NCBI GenBank assembly: GCA_014728685.1
Contig: WJLG01000020.1
Span: 1-7,443, forward strand
Reading direction: 5' to 3'
DNA from: Candidatus Falkowiibacteriota bacterium
GTDB lineage: Bacteria; Patescibacteriota; Patescibacteriia; Patescibacteriales; WJLG01
DNA: 7,443 nucleotides
Position 1 is the first letter of the stretch. Each line of letters starts with the position of its first letter. Made by a program: the position numbers and the translations under genes. The notes under the pieces were generated by a model, which was not told the origin of the DNA, did not search any database, and was given only the letters and a program-made list of their open reading frames with translations. Of this stretch, positions 1-4,887 are shown in pieces.

Positions 1-1
1 A

Positions 2-7
2 TATAAT
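2..7 (+). promoter_or_regulatory. Possible -10 box at the left window edge
   Basis: The hexamer TATAAT matches the sigma-70 -10 consensus exactly and lies upstream of the first open frame. Any -35 box would be outside the window, so this is only half a promoter. In such AT-rich DNA the hexamer can arise by chance. A perfect 10-bp palindrome (TTATGCATAA, 11-20) follows directly. Confidence 0.2.
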
Positions 8-56
8 TTATTATGCATAAGACTCATTGACTAAAATAAAAAAATATGATAAAAAA

Positions 57-464
57 ATGATCGGCGGGTGTTTTCGGCAATGTTTTGACAGACAAATGGC
101 AAACTGGATAACAGCCGATCCATCCGTCGATTTTTTACTGCACATTCTACAAAGGAGTGTATATGATAAGGCACAAACGAGTGCGGGGCTTAAGAGGAAA
201 AGAAAAGCCGGAATTCATGAAATGGCTAAGGATCATGGGCATTATGGCTTCTTTGTCTTCAGTGAAAACGGAAAAGTGTTCGTAATCTGCGAAGAGAATG
301 CGGCTTTTGCCAATAACCAGAGATACCACAAGTTGATTACGGACGATGGATTTTTGCTATCAGATTGCAAGGGTCCTTTTGGAGTATACACGAAAAAGAG
401 CTCAAGTCCGGATTCTGACAGAAAGGATATTATGCAGAAGTTGGAAAATGCCAGACTGTTCTAG
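57..464 (+). CDS. Unrecognised small protein, frame and start uncertain
   Basis: I do not recognise this protein. The open frame runs from a TTG at 27, or the first ATG at 57, to TAG at 462-464, giving 135-145 residues; later in-frame ATGs are at 96 and 222. Counting from 27, the second half (about residues 71-145) looks genuinely coding: alternating hydrophobic and charged segments (GFFVFSENGKVFVIC), then a polar, lysine-rich tail. No signal peptide, membrane segment or known motif is visible. The first 60-70 residues are less convincing, being rich in Cys, Gln and Arg with rare codons, and none of the in-frame starts has a Shine-Dalgarno site. The only good ribosome-binding site in the interval (151-157) serves an ATG at 163 in another frame. 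The real gene may therefore be shorter, or joined across a frameshift. A terminator follows 22 bases after the stop, so plus-strand transcription through here is well supported. Confidence 0.45.
   Translation: MIGGCFRQCFDRQMANWITADPSVDFLLHILQRSVYDKAQTSAGLKRKRKAGIHEMAKDHGHYGFFVFSENGKVFVICEENAAFANNQRYHKLITDDGFLLSDCKGPFGVYTKKSSSPDSDRKDIMQKLENARLF
85..112 (+). promoter_or_regulatory. Candidate sigma-70 promoter inside the first gene region
   Basis: A perfect -35 box TTGACA (85-90) is followed after 16 bases by GATAAC (107-112), which matches four of six -10 positions. Transcription would begin near 118-120. That start would give a leader of about 45 bases to the ATG at 163, which has its own ribosome-binding site, and would exclude the ORF starts at 27, 57 and 96. 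This is an inference from the motif alone. Confidence 0.35.
151..157 (+). promoter_or_regulatory. Strong Shine-Dalgarno site for an ATG at 163
   Basis: AAAGGAG lies five bases before an ATG at 163-165. This is near-ideal spacing and the best ribosome-binding site in the window; most other genes here have none. It does not serve the longer frame that ends at 464, because the ATG at 163 is in a different frame. Confidence 0.45.
163..285 (+). CDS. Small ORF with strong RBS, possible 5' part of a frameshifted gene
   Basis: This 40-codon frame begins MIRHKRVRGLRGKEKPEFM and ends at TAA 283-285. It was found by following the Shine-Dalgarno site at 151-157. The N-terminus is strongly basic, and the middle is methionine- and hydrophobic-rich (MKWLRIMGIMASLSS). 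It overlaps the 57-464 frame entirely, in another register. Three readings are possible: a real small protein; the true 5' end of the gene that finishes at 464, joined by a one-base deletion, sequencing error or -1 shift somewhere around 220-280; or chance. A joined product would be about 100 residues. I do not recognise either half. The ribosome-binding site favours use of this ATG, while the better coding character after about 240 favours the other frame. Confidence 0.3.
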   Translation: MIRHKRVRGLRGKEKPEFMKWLRIMGIMASLSSVKTEKCS

Positions 465-485
465 CTTCATTCACAGCTCTTTCAC

Positions 486-512
486 CGCTCATCACACGAT
501 GGGCGTTTTATT
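486..512 (+). terminator. Rho-independent terminator after the first gene region
   Basis: CGCTCATC (486-493) pairs with GATGGGCG (498-505), an eight-pair stem with one G-U, around the loop ACAC. The T-rich run TTTTATTTT (506-514) follows. It lies 22 bases past the stop at 464 and separates that gene from parA. The end of its T-run overlaps the -35 box of the parA promoter. Confidence 0.75.
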
Positions 513-541
513 TTGTCAAAAAGCCTGAAATAAGCTATAAT
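513..541 (+). promoter_or_regulatory. Sigma-70-type promoter of parA-parB
   Basis: The -35 box TTGTCA (513-518, five of six consensus bases) is separated by 17 bases from a perfect -10 box TATAAT (536-541). The expected start point is near 547-549, giving a leader of about 29 bases before the parA ATG. This is the best-formed promoter in the window. It probably drives parA, parB and the coupled dehydrogenase gene. Confidence 0.72.
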
Positions 542-576
542 GAAATGAGGGGAGGCAATCCTAAAATCTTTTAATT

Positions 577-1359
577 ATGGGCAAAATCATATCTATCGTC
601 AATCAAAAAGGAGGAGTTGGAAAGACCACGACCGCTATCAATGTTGGGGCGTATTTGGCGCATTTGGGCAAACATGTGCTTTTGGTGGATATCGATCCGC
701 AGGGCAATGCCACTTCCGGGATCGGGATCGAGCCCAGACAGCTTCCGCACGGCTTGTATGAAGCCATAATCGATCAGAAGGATATTTTTGATGTCATAAA
801 AAGGACCAATCATGATAAATACCGAGTAGCTCCGGCCACTCCGGCTTTGGCCGGCGCCGGTGTGGAACTGGTGGAGATGCCGGACAGGGAATTCAGGCTT
901 ATGAATCTACTTCACAGGATAAAAGATGAATATGACTATATCATAATCGATGCTCCGCCTTCGCTGGGGCTTCTGACCATCAATAGCTTGGTGGCGGCTG
1001 ATGAAGTATTGATCCCGATACAGAGCGAATACTACGCTTTGGAAGGATTGGGAAGCTTGCTGGAAACGATCAGCTTGGTGCAGAACAATCTTAAGCCTAA
1101 TTTAGGCATCATGGGCGCGGTGATCACGATGTTTGATAGAAGAAATTCACTGTCCGATTCAGTGATGAAGGAGCTTTATCAATATTTTCCGAACAGGGTT
1201 TTTCGCTCGGTCATACCGAGAAACGTCCGCTTGGCCGAGGCACCTTCTTTCGGTCGATCCATATTGCATTATGATAAAGCATCTAAGGGGGCAAAGGCTT
1301 ACGAGCGCTTGGCTCGCGAGATAATCGATCTGGAAAACAGCGGGGCTATCTATAATTAA
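577..1359 (+). CDS. parA: Chromosome partitioning ATPase ParA (Soj family)
   Basis: ParA is an ATPase that dimerises on ATP binding, binds DNA nonspecifically and works with ParB to segregate the origin region. At 260 residues it has the usual length of chromosomal Soj proteins and lacks the N-terminal DNA-binding extension of many plasmid ParAs. The deviant Walker A motif KGGVGKTT is at residues 11-18 with the signature lysine K11. The A' motif DIDPQGN is at 38-44, and the Walker B stretch IIIDAPP is at 122-128. The later family motif RLAEAPSFG is also present. The ATG at 577 puts the nucleotide-binding motif at the normal distance from the N-terminus. The purine tract AGGGGAGG (548-555) ends 21 bases upstream, too far to act as a standard Shine-Dalgarno site. 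A strong promoter lies just upstream and parB follows 60 bases later. Identification is secure; chromosomal rather than plasmid origin is inferred from the housekeeping neighbours. Confidence 0.96.
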   Translation: MGKIISIVNQKGGVGKTTTAINVGAYLAHLGKHVLLVDIDPQGNATSGIGIEPRQLPHGLYEAIIDQKDIFDVIKRTNHDKYRVAPATPALAGAGVELVEMPDREFRLMNLLHRIKDEYDYIIIDAPPSLGLLTINSLVAADEVLIPIQSEYYALEGLGSLLETISLVQNNLKPNLGIMGAVITMFDRRNSLSDSVMKELYQYFPNRVFRSVIPRNVRLAEAPSFGRSILHYDKASKGAKAYERLAREIIDLENSGAIYN

Positions 1360-1419
1360 TAAATACTTAATAAATAATTTGCCGGCTTGCTTTTTGCAAT
1401 CTGCAATTTGAATTAAAAT

Positions 1420-2496
1420 ATGGCATTAGGAAAAGGCTTGAATTCCCTTATTCCGCCAAAGGGGACAAAAATAAACATCCACACTGACAATGATAGCGGG
1501 GATGAAATGGGTTTTACTACTAAGAGTATAGACGATAATTCCGGCAATGGACCGGCTGTATCAGTCAGCAAGCCTGATCAGAATAAACCGGCCGAGAACA
1601 AATCGGCCGAGAACAAATCGGCCGAGAACAAATCGGCCGAGAATAAGGGAGGTGAAAGCCGGCAGGACGACTCGGAAAAGGAACATAAGCGTCCTTATCA
1701 TCATTCAGCTGTCAAAGACGGCGATATTACTGAAAACGTCAGAGAGATACCGGTGGATGACATCAGAGATAATCCCAAGCAGCCGCGTAAGAATTTCGAT
1801 GAAGAAAAGTTGAAGGAATTGGGAGCTTCGATCAAGCGCTATGGCATGATCGAGCCGATCATAGTTTCGCAGGCTGAGGACGGTAAATACGAGGTTATTG
1901 CCGGTGAAAGACGCTTGAAGGCTTCCAAAATGGCGGATATAGAGAAAGTGCCGGTAGTTGTCCGCAACGTCGATGATCAAAAAAGATTGGAGATCGCCTT
2001 GATCGAAAACCTGCAAAGGGAAGACTTGGATCCGATCGAGACCGCTATGGCTTATAAAGAGCTGATGGATAAATTCGGCTTGAACGCGGATAGGATCGCG
2101 AGGCGAGTGGGTAAATCTAGGCCTAAGGTTTCCAATACTTTAAGGCTTTTGGGGCTTCCGGGAGAGATACAGCAAGCTTTGACTTCGGGCGCCATCAATG
2201 AAGGCCATGCCATCTATCTTTTAGGCATTGATTCACCGGTCAAACAGATGGATCTTTTCCGCAAGATCACTATGAACAAGTGGACCGTGGCCGAGACCGG
2301 GCAAGCGGTCAAGAAAGCCGGCGGAACCAAGCACTCACAAGTCAAGATCAATATGGGCGACGAGGAAAAGGAAGATCGTTTGCGCGACTTTTTCGGCACT
2401 AAGGTGGAATTCAGAAGAGCGCGCAAAGGAGGGCGCATCGTCATCCGATTTTTCAGCGAAGATGAACTTGATAATATAATGAAGAAGATCAAATGA
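1420..2496 (+). CDS. parB: Chromosome partitioning protein ParB (Spo0J family)
   Basis: ParB binds parS sites, spreads on DNA as a CTP-dependent clamp and stimulates ParA. The N-terminus MALGKGLNSLI is the typical ParA-contact segment and fixes the start, although no Shine-Dalgarno site is visible. Residues 20-105 form a polar, low-complexity linker containing four copies of a five-residue repeat (56-75). The ParB/Srx-like CTPase domain begins about residue 107 (REIPVDDI) and carries GERR at 162-165 and ENLQREDL at 196-203. The helix-turn-helix region LNADRIARRVGKSRPKVSNT is at 221-240, and residues after about 312 form the dimerisation domain. At 358 residues it is longer than many chromosomal ParBs, mostly because of the linker. 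It is transcribed with parA, and its TGA overlaps the ATG of the next gene by four bases. No palindrome resembling the bacterial parS consensus was found in this window. Confidence 0.95.
   Translation: MALGKGLNSLIPPKGTKINIHTDNDSGDEMGFTTKSIDDNSGNGPAVSVSKPDQNKPAENKSAENKSAENKSAENKGGESRQDDSEKEHKRPYHHSAVKDGDITENVREIPVDDIRDNPKQPRKNFDEEKLKELGASIKRYGMIEPIIVSQAEDGKYEVIAGERRLKASKMADIEKVPVVVRNVDDQKRLEIALIENLQREDLDPIETAMAYKELMDKFGLNADRIARRVGKSRPKVSNTLRLLGLPGEIQQALTSGAINEGHAIYLLGIDSPVKQMDLFRKITMNKWTVAETGQAVKKAGGTKHSQVKINMGDEEKEDRLRDFFGTKVEFRRARKGGRIVIRFFSEDELDNIMKKIK
1582..1647 (+). repeat. In-frame 15-bp tandem repeat in parB
   Basis: Units start at 1582, 1597, 1612 and 1627, followed by a six-base partial copy at 1642. 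Units two to four are identical (AACAAATCGGCCGAG) and encode NKSAE; the first differs at three bases and encodes NKPAE. The 15-bp period keeps the ParB frame whatever the copy number. It lies in the low-complexity linker between the ParA-contact segment and the CTPase domain, so length changes would probably be tolerated. Confidence 0.95.
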
Positions 2497-3494
2497 AAAT
2501 AGCTTTTTTCGAGATCAAGGGCTGGGAAAAGCCCTATTTGAAAAAATATTTAAAAGGCCATGAATTGAAATTTGTCAAAGAGCCTTTGAAAAAAGACAAT
2601 ATCCAAGAAGCCAAGGGTTTTGATATCGTGTCGGTTTTCATATATTCAAAAGTGGATAAAAATGTCTTAGCGGCCTTGCCGAAGCTGAAAGGCATAACCA
2701 CCAGATCGACCGGATTCGATCATATAGATATCAAGACAGCCAAGAAAAAAGGCGTGGCGGTCTGTAATGTACCTACTTACGGCGCCAACACCGTGGCTGA
2801 ACATACTTTTGCCTTGATCTTGGCTTTGTCGCGCAATGTCCATAAGTCCTATGTGCGAGGGCTTAAAGGCGATTATAGTATCGAAGGCTTGAAGGGTTTT
2901 GATATAAAAGGCAAGACTTTGGGCGTGATCGGCACCGGGCATATCGGCTTGCATGTCATCAAGATCGCCCGCGGATTTGGTATGAAAGTTTTGGCTTATG
3001 ATATCAAACAGCACGGTTTTGTCCAAGAGTGCCTGGGATTCAGATACGCGAGCCTGGACGAGCTTCTTTCTGGGTGCGACATCATCAGCTTGAATTGCCC
3101 GGAAAATAAGGATACTCATCATTTGATAAATAAAAAAAGCATCAAAAAGATCAAAAAAGGAGCCTTTTTGATCAATACGGCCCGTGGAGGCTTGGTGGAT
3201 AATGATGCCTTGATAGAGGCCTTGGATAAAGGCATTTTGGCCGGCGCCGGCTTGGATGTGATCGAAGGCGAGGACTTGATAAAGGAAGAGAAACAGCTTT
3301 TGTATGACGAGAAGAAGTCGGAAGCAATGGCCGAGCTGGTCAAAGACCATATTCTTTTATCGCGCGATGACGTGGTCTTTACTCCGCATATCGCTTTTTA
3401 CAGCCGGGAAGCATTGTTGAGAATAATCGAAACCACTGCGCAGAATATCCGTTGTTTTGCGGAAAAGAGCGGTATGTGCAATAGGGTTTGTTAG
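2493..3494 (+). CDS. D-2-hydroxyacid dehydrogenase, D-lactate dehydrogenase-like
   Basis: This protein belongs to the NAD-dependent D-isomer-specific 2-hydroxyacid dehydrogenase family, which interconverts 2-keto acids and D-2-hydroxy acids in the cytoplasm. Its 333 residues match the family length. The Rossmann motif GTGHIG is at 147-152, with an aspartate (D170, in VLAYD) at the end of the second strand that indicates NAD rather than NADP. The expected catalytic residues are present: R231 in NTARGGLVD, E260 in LDVIEGED and H299 in TPHIAFYS. The N-terminal half carries RSTGFDHID (71-79) and VPTYGANTVAEHT (93-105). The sequence resembles fermentative D-lactate dehydrogenases more than SerA, which has a C-terminal ACT domain missing here. 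Pyruvate is therefore the likeliest substrate, but this is not proven. The ATG overlaps the parB stop (ATGA, 2493-2496), implying translational coupling without a functional link to partitioning. A terminator follows. Confidence 0.88.
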   Translation: MKIAFFEIKGWEKPYLKKYLKGHELKFVKEPLKKDNIQEAKGFDIVSVFIYSKVDKNVLAALPKLKGITTRSTGFDHIDIKTAKKKGVAVCNVPTYGANTVAEHTFALILALSRNVHKSYVRGLKGDYSIEGLKGFDIKGKTLGVIGTGHIGLHVIKIARGFGMKVLAYDIKQHGFVQECLGFRYASLDELLSGCDIISLNCPENKDTHHLINKKSIKKIKKGAFLINTARGGLVDNDALIEALDKGILAGAGLDVIEGEDLIKEEKQLLYDEKKSEAMAELVKDHILLSRDDVVFTPHIAFYSREALLRIIETTAQNIRCFAEKSGMCNRVC

Positions 3495-3526
3495 TTGAAA
3501 AATGATCAAACTTATGCTAAAAAGAT

Positions 3527-3548
3527 AAAACGCGTTCTTCGCGTTTTT
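3527..3548 (+). terminator. Rho-independent terminator after the dehydrogenase gene
   Basis: AAAACGCG (3527-3534) pairs perfectly with CGCGTTTT (3540-3547) around the five-base loop TTCTT. The T-run continues to 3548 and into TATTG. It lies 33 bases past the stop at 3494 and ends the parA-parB-dehydrogenase unit. The A-run on the 5' side gives a weak chance of function on the other strand, but no minus-strand gene ends here. Confidence 0.75.
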
Positions 3549-3549
3549 A

Positions 3550-3579
3550 TTGTACGGATAATAAATTTAAATGTATATT
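3550..3579 (+). promoter_or_regulatory. Candidate promoter of miaB-miaA
   Basis: TTGTAC (3550-3555, four of six -35 bases) is followed after 18 bases by TATATT (3574-3579, five of six -10 bases). Transcription would start near 3586, leaving a leader of about 20 bases. An alternative -10 box is GATAAT (3557-3562), which lacks a good -35 and would start transcription near 3569. Some promoter is expected here because a terminator lies just upstream. The choice between the two is uncertain. Confidence 0.4.
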
Positions 3580-3606
3580 AAAATGTACATTTTAATGTAT
3601 ATTTTA
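3569..3606 (+). repeat. Three 12-bp direct repeats forming a palindrome before miaB
   Basis: Three units, ATGTATATTAAA (3571-3582), ATGTACATTTTA (3583-3594) and ATGTATATTTTA (3595-3606), stand head to tail, and the last A is the first base of the miaB start codon. The same bases contain a perfect 20-bp palindrome (3577-3596, centred on TGTACA). It extends to 3569-3604 with two mismatches that would be G-U pairs in RNA. The overlap with the candidate -10 box suggests an operator or an RNA hairpin covering the translation start. No regulator can be named. Confidence 0.7.
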
Positions 3607-3609
3607 TGA
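3571..3609 (+). other. Possible 12-codon leader ORF overlapping the miaB start
   Basis: Read from 3571, the three repeats give the in-frame peptide MYIKMYILMYIL and then TGA at 3607-3609. This stop overlaps the miaB ATG by four bases (ATGA, 3606-3609), the same arrangement as at the parB-dehydrogenase junction. Each repeat supplies an ATG (3571, 3583, 3595). There is no Shine-Dalgarno site, and the preferred promoter would start transcription downstream of the first two ATGs. The frame may simply be a by-product of the repeat. Confidence 0.2.
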
Positions 3610-4883
3610 AAAAGACTTTTCACATAATCACTATCGGCTGCCAAATGAATAAATCCGATTCCGAGCGGATCGCTTTTTATTTGGAAAGTTATGGTTTCAA
3701 AAGCGTAGCTGATCGCAGCAAGGCCGGCTTGATCATCGTGGTCACTTGCGGGATCAGGCAGTCGGCCGAGGATAGGAATTACGGCCTGTTTCCCAAATTC
3801 AAAAAAGAGAATCCCAAGGCCAAGACCGTGCTTACCGGTTGTTTGTCCAAGAGAAAAGACGTGCAAAAGCGCTTGAAAAAGTACGTAGATATCTGGCTGC
3901 CGATCGACGATTTGCCTGAATTGCACAAGCATCTGGGGCTTAGATCAAAGAAATTCGCTCATAGGCAGTATTTGGAGATCGAGCCGGATGTCAAGTCTCT
4001 CTTTTCAGTATTTATCCCGATAGGTAATGGGTGTAATAATTTTTGCTCATATTGCGTCGTGCCTTATGCGCGCGGACGAGAGAAATATCGGCCGGCCAAA
4101 GAGATAGTGGATGAAGCAAGGTCTTTTCTAAAGAAAGGCTACAAAGAGATCGTGTTGATCGCTCAGAACGTGAATAGCTACCAAGATCCGAAAAAGAATA
4201 TCAGATTCCCGCAATTATTGAAAAAAGTTGCCGGCTTGAAAGGTAATTTTTGGGTCCGCTTCTCATCCAGCCACCCTAAAGATATCAGCGATGATCTGAT
4301 CGATGTGATCGCGGAAAATGATAAGGTCTGCAAGCATTTTCATTTTGCCGTCCAGTCAGGGGATAATGAGGTCCTTAGGATGATGAACCGCAAATACAGC
4401 GTAGAACAGTATCGGGCCGTGGTGAATAGGATCAAAAAGAAAGTCCCGGGCATCGCCATCACCACCGATGTGATCGTTGGTTTTCCGGGCGAGAACAAGA
4501 AGCAATTTGCCAATACTAAAAAACTTTTCAATGATATCAGCTATGATATGGCCTACATATCCCAATTCTCACCCCGTCCACAAACAGTGGCGGCCAGATT
4601 CAAGGATGATGTACCTAAAGTTGAGAAAAAGAGAAGGGAAGAGGAGCTGATGAAGGTCCTGAGGCGGACATCCATGAAGAATAATCAATTTTTTTTGAAT
4701 AAGAATATCAAGGTCTTGATCGAAGGTAGGAAAAAAGACGGCAGTTCATTCGGAAAGAACGAACAAGGCAAGGTGGTGAAGATAAGAGATAAAAAAATCG
4801 GCGATCTGTCCGGTAAATTCGTGCTGGTGCATATTGAAGAGGTCTCTGACTTCGGCCTAAAAGGAAGCCTGGTAGGCAAATAA
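3606..4883 (+). CDS. miaB: tRNA A37 methylthiotransferase MiaB
   Basis: MiaB is a radical-SAM enzyme with two iron-sulfur clusters that converts i6A37 to ms2i6A37 in tRNAs reading UNN codons. The N-terminal UPF0004/MTTase domain carries GCQMNKSDSE with C12 and two more cluster ligands, C48 (VVTCGIRQSAEDR) and C79 (TGCLSKR). The radical-SAM motif CNNFCSYC gives C143, C147 and C150, followed by VVPYARGREKYRP. A TRAM domain occupies about residues 360-425. The 425-residue length is normal or slightly short. GCQMN with the DSE triplet points to MiaB rather than RimO or MtaB. The residue before the second cysteine region departs from the usual NTCSIRE pattern. The ATG at 3606 is the only start available, since an in-frame TAA lies at 3579-3581. 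There is no Shine-Dalgarno site. miaA follows after four bases, supporting the assignment through adjacent pathway steps. Confidence 0.92.
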   Translation: MKKTFHIITIGCQMNKSDSERIAFYLESYGFKSVADRSKAGLIIVVTCGIRQSAEDRNYGLFPKFKKENPKAKTVLTGCLSKRKDVQKRLKKYVDIWLPIDDLPELHKHLGLRSKKFAHRQYLEIEPDVKSLFSVFIPIGNGCNNFCSYCVVPYARGREKYRPAKEIVDEARSFLKKGYKEIVLIAQNVNSYQDPKKNIRFPQLLKKVAGLKGNFWVRFSSSHPKDISDDLIDVIAENDKVCKHFHFAVQSGDNEVLRMMNRKYSVEQYRAVVNRIKKKVPGIAITTDVIVGFPGENKKQFANTKKLFNDISYDMAYISQFSPRPQTVAARFKDDVPKVEKKRREEELMKVLRRTSMKNNQFFLNKNIKVLIEGRKKDGSSFGKNEQGKVVKIRDKKIGDLSGKFVLVHIEEVSDFGLKGSLVGK

Positions 4884-4887
4884 ACAT

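Noticed and set aside
59..120. Inverted repeat GATCGGC (59-65) and GCCGATC (114-120)
   Set aside because: The arms are only seven bases and 48 bases apart, with no extension of pairing; chance is likely.
348..420. A possible tRNA suggested by a T-loop-like stretch near 399-410
   Set aside because: The flanking bases do not form a T-stem, acceptor stem or D-arm, so no cloverleaf can be drawn.
545..574. A nine-codon upstream ORF (MRGGNPKIF) ending just before the parA ATG
   Set aside because: Its ATG lies at or before the predicted transcript start and has no ribosome-binding site, so it is probably not in the mRNA.
1400..1419. TAAAAT (1414-1419) as the -10 box of a separate parB promoter
   Set aside because: The nearest -35-like hexamers are 14 and 21 bases away, outside the useful range, and transcription would start inside parB.
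2667..3350. A 227-codon open frame on the minus strand inside the dehydrogenase gene
   Set aside because: It lies wholly opposite a gene with all catalytic residues intact, has no recognisable motif, and its composition is that expected of an antisense reading.
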